A DNA stretch of 18,482 nucleotides from an uncultured Streptococcus sp. (GCA_934229725.1 CAKQDX010000027.1:1-18482); one strand, 5' to 3'; numbered from the stretch's first letter, positions 1 to 7,096 are shown. Notes: generated by a model not told the origin, from the sequence alone. Translations and numbers: made by a program.

Positions 1-191
1 TTTCTTAATTCTAAATGTATCCGACGATAGCCATAATTTCCCTTGTGTTCAGTAAAAATAGATTGGATTTCAGCTTTAAGATCTTTATCTTTGTCAAGCC
101 TATCCAGTTGCTTCAACTGATAGTAGTAAGTTGAGCGAGGTAAACGAGCCACTTCAAGAAGTAAATCTAGTCGAAATCCTCCTGAAGCCAT
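1..191 (-). CDS. IS3-family transposase OrfB, N-terminal part only (runs off window)
   Basis: Reading the minus strand in the -1 frame relative to orfA gives an open frame from the overlap to the window edge. From the ATG at 191 it begins MASGGFRLDLLLEVARLPRS, then TYYYQ, and ends in the window with HKGNYGYRRIHLELR. The segments RSTYYYQ and NYGYRRIH are typical of the N-terminal region of IS150-type OrfB, upstream of the DDE integrase core (rve), which is outside the window. In this family OrfB is normally made as an OrfAB fusion. The ATG at 191 is only the first in-frame ATG; the true product probably begins as OrfA. Confidence 0.85.
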   Translation of the reverse strand, partial: MASGGFRLDLLLEVARLPRSTYYYQLKQLDRLDKDKDLKAEIQSIFTEHKGNYGYRRIHLELR

Positions 192-703
192 TTCTCTAAT
201 TGTCTCTGCCTTTCTCGTTGTAAGGCTTCGTCCCTGTCTTCTAGCTCTTTTAACTTTTTTAAGTAAGCCACCTCGGTACGTAAGCGTTCATTCTCTTCTT
301 GGAGTCGCTCTAGTTCTGTCATTTCTTCCCAAGTTTTCTTACGTTTACGTCCCATTTTAGGTACTCTCCCTCTTGTTTTCTCAACAATAGTATACCCATT
401 TTTCTTGTATTGTGCTATCCAATTTTTCAACAGAGAAGGATTGGGTAGAGCATAATCTAAAGATACACTTTTTCGTGAACGACCTTTAAGCAAAACTTTA
501 TTAATTATTTCTTCCTTTAATTCGGGAGAATAGTAACGATTCTTCCCTTTTTTGACGATTTCTATTCCGTAACGTTCAATCAACCTCACCATATATTTTA
601 GTCCAGAAACATCCACACCAAATCTTTTGGAAAGCTCTTTGAAGCTTCTCCCCTGTTTTCTCAGTTCATATATCTGAATCTTGTCCTCATAAGTTAATTT
701 CAT
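167..703 (-). CDS. IS3-family transposase OrfA (DNA-binding subunit)
   Basis: This 178-residue protein is the DNA-binding half of an IS3-type transposase. The N-terminal part (about residues 1-45, MKLTYEDKIQIYELRKQGRS) and a second segment around 55-105 look like two consecutive helix-turn-helix units. A very basic stretch follows (GRVPKMGRKRKK), then a heptad-rich segment at about 128-155 (ELERLQEENERLRTEVAYL) that resembles the leucine zipper used for OrfA/OrfAB multimerisation. It terminates 25 nt inside orfB. On its own it usually acts as a regulator of transposition; the fused OrfAB made by frameshifting is the active transposase in this family. Family assignment is confident, the exact IS is not. 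Confidence 0.9.
   Translation of the reverse strand: MKLTYEDKIQIYELRKQGRSFKELSKRFGVDVSGLKYMVRLIERYGIEIVKKGKNRYYSPELKEEIINKVLLKGRSRKSVSLDYALPNPSLLKNWIAQYKKNGYTIVEKTRGRVPKMGRKRKKTWEEMTELERLQEENERLRTEVAYLKKLKELEDRDEALQRERQRQLEKWLQEDFD
254..260 (-). other. Programmed -1 frameshift heptamer A AAA AAG in orfA
   Basis: On the minus strand the orfA frame reads TTA AAA AAG, giving the heptamer A AAA AAG in the correct register for -1 slippage. I read the -1 frame by hand from this site to the orfB ATG at 191 and found no stop codon, so slippage here gives a continuous OrfAB. The site sits in the LKKLKELE segment, the usual place for IS150-type frameshifting. Confidence 0.8.
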
Positions 704-734
704 AATAAAAACACCTCAAAAATTAGATTTTTTC

Positions 735-759
735 TGTCTAACTTTTGGGGTGCAGTTCA
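735..759 (-). repeat. Terminal inverted repeat of the IS (orfA-proximal end)
   Basis: The minus strand reads TGAACTGCACCCCAAAAG followed by TTAGACA, starting at 759. This TG-initiated, CCCC-AAAAGTT-containing end is characteristic of IS150-type elements. It lies 32 nt upstream of the orfA ATG. The partner repeat is outside the window. Confidence 0.75.
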
Positions 760-760
760 T

Positions 761-779
761 CAAAAGGGAGTTTTTTTTT
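761..779 (+). other. Possible 3' half of a terminator interrupted by the IS
   Basis: Directly after the IS end the plus strand reads CAAAAGGGAG followed by nine T residues. A purine-rich arm leading straight into a long T tract looks like the descending arm of a Rho-independent terminator, but no complementary CTCCCTTTT arm precedes it because the IS begins there. I infer that the IS landed in the hairpin of the gene originally upstream. Confidence 0.45.
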
Positions 780-844
780 GCCTTATGAATTAATGATGAA
801 ATCGTAAAAGCTTCTTCTCAACACCTTAAGTTCCTCTCAAAATG

Positions 845-853
845 TGGTATAAT
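845..853 (+). promoter_or_regulatory. dacA promoter, extended -10
   Basis: TGGTATAAT is a perfect extended -10 element (TGn TATAAT). The -35 region 17 nt upstream (CTTAAG) is poor, as is common when an extended -10 is present. It sits 30 nt before the dacA ATG at 884 and rules out the in-frame ATG at 842 as the start, because that ATG lies upstream of the -10. Confidence 0.75.
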
Positions 854-883
854 GAATATCCAAAATACACGAAGGAACAAGCC

Positions 884-2140
884 ATGAAGAAACTAATTAC
901 GCTTATTATGACCTTCTTACTCTGTCTGGGAAGCGTAGCTCCTGCTTTTGCAGCAGAGAAGAAAAAAGGATTTGATGCCGCAGCCAAGCATGCTATCGCT
1001 GTAGAAGCAACTACCGGTAAGATTTTATACGAAAAAGATGCCACTACTTCTACAGGGATTGGTTCTATCACCAAACTCCTAACAGCCTATATGGTTTATC
1101 AGGCGGTAGACAAGGGAGAGCTTAAATGGAACACAAAGGTTAATATTTCCGACTATCCCTTTGAATTGACTGTTAGTGCTGGAGTTTCCAACATCCCATT
1201 AGATGCCAGAAAATACACCGTCAAACAACTACTTGACGCAACTCTTATTTCCAGTGCCAATAGTGCATCCATTGCCCTAGCTGAGGAAATCGGAGGAACA
1301 GAAAGTAAATTTGTCGACAAAATGAAAGCCCAACTCAAAAAATGGGGAATCACTGATGCTAAAATTGTCAATGCTTCTGGTCTCAATAATTCCTATTTGG
1401 GTGACAATATCTATCCAGGTTCTAAATCTGACGAAGAAAACACCATGAGTGCCAAGGATGTTGCTATCATTGCACAACATGTGATTAAAGAATATCCTGA
1501 AATTCTCGACATCACTAAAAAAACAGAAGCCAATTTTGATGGTGTCAATAAACTCAAAACCTTCAATTATATGCTTAAGGGGCAGCCTAGTTACCGCAAA
1601 GGAGTTGACGGCCTTAAAACAGGTACCACTGATTTGGCCGGTGCTTCCTTCGTGGCCCACTCAAATGAAAGTGGTATGAGTATTATCACAGTCATCATAA
1701 ATGCTGATCACACCGATACAGATGACTATGCCCGTTTTACCGCAACCAATGACCTGCTTAACTATGTGGTCTATCATTGGGAAAGCAAGACCATTGCCAA
1801 GAAAGGTCAAGACATCGATAAGAGTCAAGCAAATGTCCTTGATGGTAAGTCTAAACAGGTCTCTGCTGTAGCCAAGTCTGACTTTAATATCATCCAAAAA
1901 ATAGATGATGACAACACTAAACATATTAAAGTCTCCACCAACCAAATTCAAGCCCCTGTTAAATCAGGAGACAAGGTGGGAACAGCTACCTTTGAAGATA
2001 AAACCCTTGTAGGAGAGGGCTACCTACCGGATCAGGGCATGCCTAGCATGGAACTGGTTGCTGGTAAAGAAATTAAGAAAAGTTTCTTCCTCAAAGTCTG
2101 GTGGAATCACTTTGTCACCTTTGTCAACGAGAAACTTTGA
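884..2140 (+). CDS. dacA: D-alanyl-D-alanine carboxypeptidase (low-molecular-weight PBP, DacA/PBP3 type)
   Basis: The 418-residue protein removes the terminal D-alanine from peptidoglycan pentapeptides at the outer face of the membrane, limiting cross-linking. It has a cleavable signal peptide (MKKLITLIMTFLLCLGSV, cleavage near APAFA-AE). The three penicillin-binding motifs are present in order: S61-I-T-K64 (nucleophile Ser61), S124-A-N126 and K245-T-G-T248. The last 20 or so residues (KKSFFLKVWWNHFVTFVNEKL) form an amphipathic tail of the kind that anchors these enzymes to the membrane. The start at 884 is chosen for its GAAGG ribosome site at 871 and the signal peptide; a frame open from 842 would begin above the promoter. 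It is monocistronic, ending at a terminator. Confidence 0.93.
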   Translation: MKKLITLIMTFLLCLGSVAPAFAAEKKKGFDAAAKHAIAVEATTGKILYEKDATTSTGIGSITKLLTAYMVYQAVDKGELKWNTKVNISDYPFELTVSAGVSNIPLDARKYTVKQLLDATLISSANSASIALAEEIGGTESKFVDKMKAQLKKWGITDAKIVNASGLNNSYLGDNIYPGSKSDEENTMSAKDVAIIAQHVIKEYPEILDITKKTEANFDGVNKLKTFNYMLKGQPSYRKGVDGLKTGTTDLAGASFVAHSNESGMSIITVIINADHTDTDDYARFTATNDLLNYVVYHWESKTIAKKGQDIDKSQANVLDGKSKQVSAVAKSDFNIIQKIDDDNTKHIKVSTNQIQAPVKSGDKVGTATFEDKTLVGEGYLPDQGMPSMELVAGKEIKKSFFLKVWWNHFVTFVNEKL

Positions 2141-2150
2141 CCGTTACAGT

Positions 2151-2174
2151 CGAGCTTTGCTCGGCTTTTTCTTT
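2151..2174 (+). terminator. Rho-independent terminator of dacA
   Basis: CGAGC-TTT-GCTCG forms a 5-bp hairpin 10 nt after the dacA stop, followed by GGCTTTTTCTTTT on the plus strand. Confidence 0.8.
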
Positions 2175-2225
2175 TACACTCGCTTTACTGAATCCTTTAC
2201 ACTTGCTTGACTCCTATTGACACAA

Positions 2226-2255
2226 AAAGACAGATTACAAGCGTAATCTGTCTTT
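2226..2255 (-). terminator. Terminator of ctsR-clpC
   Basis: A 13-bp perfect stem (AAAGACAGATTAC with its complement) closes a 4-nt loop, 12 nt beyond the clpC stop. On the minus strand it leads into CTTTTTG. It may also stop residual plus-strand transcription from dacA, since the plus-strand side is moderately T-rich. Confidence 0.85.
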
Positions 2256-2267
2256 GTTGTTTAGTCT

Positions 2268-4718
2268 TTACACTACTGTAAAGGTCAATTTATCTTTAGA
2301 GCAGCCAATCTTAAGGGTCTGTCCACTCACTACTTGGCCACCTAGTAAGAGTTCAGACAACTTATCCTCCACTTGAGTTTGAATCGCACGACGCAACGGA
2401 CGAGCACCCATCTCAACATCATAGCCATCTTTAGCTAAATACTTAAGGGCAGCTGGTTGGAATTTCAAGTCAATCCCTTTTTCAGCCAAAGCTGATACCA
2501 ACGGTTTCACCATAATCTTGACAATCTCACGAAGTTGCTCTTCCTCTAGACTATGGAAGACAACCTTCTCATCAATACGGTTTATAAACTCTGGACGGTA
2601 GGCTTTCTTAAGTTCTTCCATGATACGTGACTGCATAGCTTGGTGATTATGAGAAATGTCTTGGGCTCCAAAACCAACGGTTTTGTCATCACGAAGAGCA
2701 GTCGCTCCCAAGTTCGAAGTCATAATGATAATGGTATTTGAAAAGTCAACTTTACGTCCACGGCTATCTGTCAGAACACCATCATCCAAAACCTGTAAGA
2801 GGATGTTGAAAATATCTGGGTGAGCCTTTTCCACCTCGTCAAAGAGAAGAACTGAGTAAGGCTTATTGCGAACTTTCTCTGTTAATTCACCACCCTCATC
2901 ATATCCAACATAACCTGGAGGAGCACCATTAAGGCGACTAGCCGCAAATTTTTCCATATACTCCGACATATCAAAGCGAAGCAAAGCAGACTCATCATCA
3001 AAGAGGACTTCTGCCAAAGTCTTAGCCAATTCCGTCTTACCAACACCAGTAGGTCCAAGGAACATGAAGGAACCAATCGGACGTTTTCCAGTACGAATAC
3101 CTGACTGGTTACGACGAATAGCACGACTAATCGCTGAAACTGCTTCGTCTTGACCAATAACACGTTTGTGAAGCTCAGATTCAAGATTCAGGTAACGTTT
3201 GCTATCTGCCTGAGTCATCTTCTCAACAGGAATACCTGATAGGCGACTAAGGGTTTGCATAATCTGGTCCGTATCCACCAAGGCAGGTTTTGGTAATTTT
3301 GCTTTTTGACTAGCCTTATATTGTTTAACAGCAGCTTTCATATCACCAGCTAAAAGTGCTTCATCCAAAGGCGTTATCTCACGTTTGGCTTCTTTTTTGA
3401 TACGACCTTGAACAGTTGCACTCGCTTCATCTAGAAGGTCAATAGCCGAATCAGGTAAATTTTTACTCGTCAAATAACGATGTGCCGCCTTGACAGCTGT
3501 CTCAACGGCTGCATCAGTGATAGTTACACGATGGTAGACTTCATATGACGAACGCAAACCCTTCAAAATATCAATAGCTTCAGATACGCTTGGTTCTTCA
3601 ATTGTAATCTTAGCGAAACGACGAGAAAGGGCTGCATCTTTCTCAATATGCTTTTGGTACTCAGCTTGTGTTGTTGCTCCAACCATGTGAAGTGTTCCAC
3701 GTGCTAGAGCAGGTTTCAAAATATTTGCCGCATCCAAGGTGCTATCAATACCAGAACCAGAGCCAATAATCGTATGCAATTCGTCAATAAAGAGAATGAT
3801 TTTTCCATCAGCTTCAATCTCATCAATGATTTGATTCATACGCTCTTCGAAATCACCACGAAAACGGGTCCCTGCAACCACACTCATCATATCAAGTTCT
3901 AAGATACGCATATCAGCTAATTCGAAAGGTACGTCACCCGAAGCAATACGCTGTGCCAAACCAAGGGCAAGGGCCGTCTTACCAACACCTGCTTCACCCA
4001 CAAGAACTGGGTTATTCTTCGTTTTACGACTCAAGACCTGAATCATGCGTGAAATTTCTTCATCACGCCCAATGACTGGATCAAGAGCTCCCGATTCTGC
4101 TACTGCAGTCAGATCTTTTGTATAATCCGCCAGTTCCCCAGTAGAAGATTGAGGAGGCTGCATCATATTAGCAAAATTCCCAGATGCTTTTGCTTTTTTA
4201 GGCTTACGCAAGTCATGAATGGCCTTCAAATCTTGCTTACTAAGACCTGCATAACGCTCCAAAGAACGTCGCAAATCAATAATACGAGGCTTGTCACTGT
4301 CATCCTTATATTGAAAACCAGCAACTTCAAGGAGACGGCAAACCATCAAATCCTTATGGAGCAAAAAGGCCATCAAAACATGTTCAGAACCTACCTCTAC
4401 GGCACCAGTCACCTTAGCAATCCCCTCTGCCTCTTGAAGCATAGCTTCTAAAGCATGTGACTGAGCACGTAAATCAATAATATCTGATTTGAATAACTCT
4501 GTTGGACTCTTCTCCAAAGCCAAGACAGCAGCCGTCTCAATTTCTTCCGCACGAATACGGTCCTCAAAATCAGTAAATGTTAGGTAGGCTACAGTTCCTG
4601 GAACTTCAAGCATAGCCAAAAGCACATGCCAAGTCTCCAGAAAAGGACTACCAAAACGCTCTGCTTCAAGCTGAGCACGATGGAAAATGGCTTGCATTTT
4701 TCTTGAATATGTCGTCAT
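2268..4718 (-). CDS. clpC: ClpC, Hsp100-family AAA+ unfoldase of the ClpCP protease
   Basis: This 816-residue protein unfolds substrates and feeds them to ClpP in the cytoplasm. Visible parts are a Clp-N double repeat at about 1-150, a linker, a first AAA+ domain with Walker A GEAGVGKT (241-248) and Walker B IILFIDEL (307-314), a short middle segment (about 435-480), and a second AAA+ domain with Walker A GPTGVGKT (555-562) and Walker B VLLFDEVEKAHPD (623-635). VGFG at 681-684 matches the loop ClpC uses to dock on ClpP. Length fits the family. Its ATG follows the ctsR stop codon with no gap (TAGATG), with AGGAAA inside the end of ctsR, so translation is probably coupled. The adaptor genes mcsA and mcsB found beside clpC in bacilli are absent, as expected for streptococci. 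Confidence 0.96.
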   Translation of the reverse strand: MTTYSRKMQAIFHRAQLEAERFGSPFLETWHVLLAMLEVPGTVAYLTFTDFEDRIRAEEIETAAVLALEKSPTELFKSDIIDLRAQSHALEAMLQEAEGIAKVTGAVEVGSEHVLMAFLLHKDLMVCRLLEVAGFQYKDDSDKPRIIDLRRSLERYAGLSKQDLKAIHDLRKPKKAKASGNFANMMQPPQSSTGELADYTKDLTAVAESGALDPVIGRDEEISRMIQVLSRKTKNNPVLVGEAGVGKTALALGLAQRIASGDVPFELADMRILELDMMSVVAGTRFRGDFEERMNQIIDEIEADGKIILFIDELHTIIGSGSGIDSTLDAANILKPALARGTLHMVGATTQAEYQKHIEKDAALSRRFAKITIEEPSVSEAIDILKGLRSSYEVYHRVTITDAAVETAVKAAHRYLTSKNLPDSAIDLLDEASATVQGRIKKEAKREITPLDEALLAGDMKAAVKQYKASQKAKLPKPALVDTDQIMQTLSRLSGIPVEKMTQADSKRYLNLESELHKRVIGQDEAVSAISRAIRRNQSGIRTGKRPIGSFMFLGPTGVGKTELAKTLAEVLFDDESALLRFDMSEYMEKFAASRLNGAPPGYVGYDEGGELTEKVRNKPYSVLLFDEVEKAHPDIFNILLQVLDDGVLTDSRGRKVDFSNTIIIMTSNLGATALRDDKTVGFGAQDISHNHQAMQSRIMEELKKAYRPEFINRIDEKVVFHSLEEEQLREIVKIMVKPLVSALAEKGIDLKFQPAALKYLAKDGYDVEMGARPLRRAIQTQVEDKLSELLLGGQVVSGQTLKIGCSKDKLTFTVV

Positions 4719-5174
4719 CTAATTTCCTTTTCTATCCAATCTAAGTAAAAGCGATCGTAAGATACGCGAACGAATTGCAGCAGCATCCTCTCCGAGAATA
4801 TCATCACTAGCAGTTGCTAAAACCAAATTTCCCTCACGTTCTGTGATGATTTTTTCATCAAATAGCAACTGAATCAAATCCGTAAAAACCTGTTCACTGA
4901 GCTGATCTGCTAAGTTTTGAAGTAGAGCATTGATTCTGTGATGTTTATCAGAGAATCTAACCTTGACAATACGAATATAACCGCCACCACCACGCTTACT
5001 CTCAACAATATAACCACGACTCTCTGTAAAACGTGTCTTAATAACATAGTTAATCTGACTCGGTACAACTTGAAATGTATCTGCTAAATTCGAACGTTGA
5101 ATCTCAGCAATCCCAGACTGGCCCAGCAATTCTTTAATATATTCTTCTATACTGTCTGATGTATTTCTTGCCAT
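4719..5174 (-). CDS. ctsR: CtsR, class III heat-shock transcriptional repressor
   Basis: The 151-residue dimeric repressor controls clp genes and is inactivated by heat. The N-terminal winged helix is clear: helix-turn-helix around residues 25-45 (NLADTFQVVPSQINYVIKTR) and the wing RGGGGYIRI at 61-69. The tetraglycine loop is the thermosensor known in this family and the arginine before it contacts the operator. The C-terminal half is the helical dimerisation domain. It is first gene of the operon with clpC, and a matching operator lies in its own promoter, so autoregulation is expected. Ribosome site CTGGAGGA lies just before the ATG. Confidence 0.95.
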   Translation of the reverse strand: MARNTSDSIEEYIKELLGQSGIAEIQRSNLADTFQVVPSQINYVIKTRFTESRGYIVESKRGGGGYIRIVKVRFSDKHHRINALLQNLADQLSEQVFTDLIQLLFDEKIITEREGNLVLATASDDILGEDAAAIRSRILRSLLLRLDRKGN

Positions 5175-5193
5175 CTTAATTCCTCCAGTCTAA

Positions 5194-5210
5194 TTTGACT
5201 ATAACTGACT
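5194..5210 (-). promoter_or_regulatory. CtsR operator upstream of ctsR-clpC
   Basis: On the minus strand AGTCAGT-TAT-AGTCAAA is a tandem heptamer with a 3-nt spacer, matching the CtsR consensus RGTCAAA-NAN-RGTCAAA at 12 of 14 heptamer bases (second heptamer perfect, first with two changes). It lies immediately downstream of the -10 and would cover the transcription start. Confidence 0.85.
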
Positions 5211-5213
5211 ATT

Positions 5214-5242
5214 ATTATACCAAAAATGTCAGCACATGGGAA
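5214..5242 (-). promoter_or_regulatory. ctsR-clpC promoter
   Basis: The minus strand has a perfect -10 TATAAT at 5219-5214 preceded by TGG (extended -10). A weak -35 TTCCCA lies 17 nt upstream at 5242-5237. The CtsR box begins 3 nt downstream of the -10. Confidence 0.75.
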
Positions 5243-5269
5243 ACTATAGTCTCAAAAAGCTTTTTAAAG

Positions 5270-5298
5270 TTGTCATTAGAGGTCATATAAGATACAAT
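5270..5298 (+). promoter_or_regulatory. Promoter for the structured leader and COG2426 gene
   Basis: TTGTCA (5270-5275) and TACAAT (5293-5298) are separated by exactly 17 nt, each with one mismatch to sigma-A consensus. The predicted start near 5305 leaves a leader of about 180 nt before the ATG at 5487. It is divergent from the ctsR promoter. Confidence 0.65.
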
Positions 5299-5304
5299 AA
5301 ATAA

Positions 5305-5486
5305 GACAAAATGAAAAGGCAACCTAGGTATTCTGCTGAAACAACTTGAACAATCGGAGAAGTAAATCTTCATCCGAACAAGAGCTTTTCACTTTATACC
5401 ACGGTAATATTCCCTTACCGCTATTGAGAAAACTCACTTCACCTTGAGACTTCTCACTAACTTTATTTTCCTAGGAAAGGTTATTC
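5305..5486 (+). promoter_or_regulatory. Structured 5' leader, candidate cis-regulatory RNA
   Basis: The stretch between ctsR and the COG2426 gene holds two divergent promoters and this leader, with no convincing gene. Three hairpins follow each other: 5354-5377 (TCGGA-GAAG stem, loop TAAAT, one bulged A), 5402-5420 (CGGTAA with TTACCG, loop TATTCCC) and 5425-5456 (TGAGAA with TTCTCA, inner CTCA with TGAG). CCTAGG occurs at both ends (5323-5328 and 5470-5475). AACCTAGG at 5321 can pair with CCTA and GGTT flanking the ribosome site, closing the whole leader and burying AGGAAAGG. It matches no riboswitch class I can recognise; no T-box motif, ykkC motif or yybP-ykoY core is evident. There is no T-run typical of an attenuator, so any control would act on translation. 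Function is unproven. Confidence 0.45.
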
Positions 5487-5957
5487 ATGAAATACATCAT
5501 CGCACTTTTAATCTCTATGATTCCCCTTGTTGAGCTCCGTGGAGCCGTACCTGTCGCTATTGCCTCAGGTATTCCTTGGTGGCAGGCCCTCATTCTTTGT
5601 GTTATCGGGAACATGCTTCCAGTTCCAATTATTTTCTTCTTCGCCCGCCGTGTTCTCGAGTGGGGTGCTGACAAACCTCTTATTGGTGGCTTCTTTACCT
5701 GGTGTCTTAAAAAAGGCCACAGTGGGGGGCAAAAGCTTGAAAAAGCCGCTGGAGACAAAGGTATCTTCTGGGCTCTCCTACTCTTTGTGGGTATCCCACT
5801 TCCAGGAACAGGCGCTTGGACAGGTACGCTTGCAGCATCTATCCTAGATTGGGATTTTAAACGCAGCGTTCTAGCTGTTATGCTTGGAGTTATTCTTGCA
5901 GGTATTATCATGGGGACGCTCTCTCTTCTCCTTGGTGTCAATACCTTCGCTCATTAA
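5487..5957 (+). CDS. COG2426 small membrane protein (Sm_multidrug_ex family)
   Basis: The 156-residue integral membrane protein resembles the COG2426/PF06695 family, labelled putative small multidrug export protein; real transport activity is poorly established. Hydrophobic segments appear at about residues 1-15, 22-55, 95-120 and 130-152. Family-like features are the early acidic-basic pair in MIPLVELRGAVPVAI, a GNMLPVPIIFFF segment, and GIPLPGTGAWTG at about 107-118, whose Pro/Gly-rich re-entrant look recalls DedA-like proteins. A strong AGGAAAGG ribosome site ends 6 nt before the ATG. It is monocistronic, with its own promoter, long leader and terminator. A DedA-related membrane function is an alternative. 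Confidence 0.75.
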   Translation: MKYIIALLISMIPLVELRGAVPVAIASGIPWWQALILCVIGNMLPVPIIFFFARRVLEWGADKPLIGGFFTWCLKKGHSGGQKLEKAAGDKGIFWALLLFVGIPLPGTGAWTGTLAASILDWDFKRSVLAVMLGVILAGIIMGTLSLLLGVNTFAH

Positions 5958-5965
5958 TATTTTTG

Positions 5966-5993
5966 ACGTCTGGGGAATACTCAGACGTTTTCT
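5966..5993 (+). terminator. Terminator of the COG2426 gene
   Basis: ACGTCTG (5966-5972) pairs with CAGACGT (5982-5988) around a 9-nt loop, followed by TTTTCT on the plus strand. It lies 8 nt after the stop codon. The minus-strand side is followed by A residues, so it acts in one direction. Confidence 0.8.
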
Positions 5994-6002
5994 ATTTACG
6001 AC

Positions 6003-6036
6003 AAAAAAGAAGCTACGATTACGTAACTTCTTTTCT
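6003..6036 (-). terminator. Terminator of rpsB-tsf
   Basis: On the minus strand a stem (GAAGTTACG with CGTAGCTTC, one mismatch, loop TAAT) runs into CTTTTTTG, 20 nt after the tsf stop. The plus-strand side is also T-rich, so it may work both ways between the convergent genes. Confidence 0.8.
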
Positions 6037-6055
6037 TTTTATCTAGCAACTAGAA

Positions 6056-7096
6056 TTAGTTGTTAAGGGCTGCTGCCATTGTAGCTGCAACTTCTGATTC
6101 AAAGTCGTTAGATGCTTTTTCAATACCTTCACCAACTTCAAAGCGAACGAATTCCACTACTGAAGCGCTTACTGATTCAAGGTAAGCTTCAACTGTTTTG
6201 CTGTCGTCCATGATGTAAACTTGAGCAAGAAGAGTGTAAGCTTGGTCAACTTTAGTGTTGTCAAGCAAGAAGCGGTCCATTTTACCTGGAATGATTTTAT
6301 CCCAGATTTTTTCTGGTTTACCTTCAGCAGCCAACTCAGCTTTGATATCTTCTTCAGCTTGAGCAAGAACAGCATCAGTCAATTGAGCCTTAGAACCAAA
6401 TTTAAGGTGTGGAAGAGCTGGTTTGTTAACCATTGCACGGCTTTCGTTATCTTGATCGATTGTGTGGTTAAGTTGTGCCAATTCATCTTTAACAAATTGT
6501 TCATCCAATTCAGTGTATGAAAGAACAGTTGGTTTCATTGCAGCGATATGCATTGAGATTTGTTTAGCAAGAGCTTCATCTCCACCTTCAAGAACTGTAA
6601 CAACACCGATACGTCCACCGTTGTGTTGGTAAGCTCCGAAGTGTTGTGCATCTGTTTTTTCAAGCAAAGCAAAACGACGGAATGAAATTTTTTCACCGAT
6701 AGTAGCTGTTGCAGATACGTATGCAGCTTCAAGAGTTTCACCTGAAGGCATAGTCAAAGCAAGTGCTTCTTCGTTGTTTGCTGGTTTACCTTCAGCGATT
6801 ACTTTAGCTGTTTCGTTTACCAATTCAACGAATTGAGCATTTTTCGCAACAAAGTCAGTTTCAGCGTTAACTTCAACGACCGCTGCAACATTACCGTGAA
6901 CATAAACACCAGTCAATCCTTCAGCGGCAACACGGTCAGCTTTCTTAGCTGCTTTAGCCATACCTTTTTCACGAAGCAATTCAATCGCTTTTTCGATATC
7001 ACCATCAACTTCAACCAATGCTTTTTTAGCGTCCATGACACCAGCACCAGATTTTTCGCGCAATTCTTTAACAAGTTTAGCTGTAATTTCTGCCAT
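6056..7096 (-). CDS. tsf: Elongation factor Ts
   Basis: EF-Ts is the cytoplasmic guanine-nucleotide exchange factor that recycles EF-Tu. The N-terminal UBA-like domain (residues 1-55, ITAKLVKELREKSGAGVMDA) is followed by the signature ETDFVAKN at 79-86, whose Asp and Phe insert into EF-Tu to displace magnesium and GDP. At 346 residues it is the longer streptococcal form compared with about 280 in Escherichia coli, with a larger subdomain after about residue 180. It follows rpsB by 112 nt in the classic rpsB-tsf operon; the gap carries a GC-rich hairpin rather than a promoter I can see. Ribosome site GGAG lies 10 nt before the ATG. Confidence 0.97.
   Translation of the reverse strand: MAEITAKLVKELREKSGAGVMDAKKALVEVDGDIEKAIELLREKGMAKAAKKADRVAAEGLTGVYVHGNVAAVVEVNAETDFVAKNAQFVELVNETAKVIAEGKPANNEEALALTMPSGETLEAAYVSATATIGEKISFRRFALLEKTDAQHFGAYQHNGGRIGVVTVLEGGDEALAKQISMHIAAMKPTVLSYTELDEQFVKDELAQLNHTIDQDNESRAMVNKPALPHLKFGSKAQLTDAVLAQAEEDIKAELAAEGKPEKIWDKIIPGKMDRFLLDNTKVDQAYTLLAQVYIMDDSKTVEAYLESVSASVVEFVRFEVGEGIEKASNDFESEVAATMAAALNN

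Larger units (their letters stand above)
1..759 (-). mobile_element. IS3-family (IS150-type) insertion sequence, one end, cut by window edge
   Basis: The element carries two overlapping transposase frames, orfA then orfB in the -1 frame, which is the IS3-family layout. Its orfA-proximal end lies at 759, where the minus strand begins TGAACTGCACCCCAAAAG, a TG-starting end of the kind seen in IS150-type elements. The other end and most of orfB lie left of the window, so neither the second inverted repeat nor the target duplication can be checked. OrfA is intact and the visible part of orfB is open, so the copy may be functional. It is transcribed away from dacA. I do not assign a specific IS name. 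Confidence 0.9.

Noticed and set aside
842..883. Upstream ATG extending dacA by 14 residues
   Set aside because: It lies above and within the extended -10, lacks a ribosome site, and would spoil the signal peptide; the ATG at 884 fits.
4149..4451. 100-codon frame antisense to clpC
   Set aside because: Shadow of the clpC coding frame, no ribosome site, composition unlike a protein. The same applies to frames antisense to dacA, tsf, rpsB and polC.
5311..5349. Possible 12-codon leader peptide in the 5305-5486 leader
   Set aside because: No ribosome site precedes the ATG and the peptide has no run of one amino acid suggesting attenuation.
5305..5486. Known riboswitch class (T-box, ykkC/guanidine, yybP-ykoY, SAM, preQ1)
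   Set aside because: I could not find the hallmark conserved motifs of any of these by eye; a covariance-model search would decide.
5471..5941. 156-codon frame antisense to the COG2426 gene
   Set aside because: Arg/Pro/Ser-rich low-complexity translation typical of an antisense shadow; the plus-strand frame has a proper ribosome site, membrane segments and terminator.
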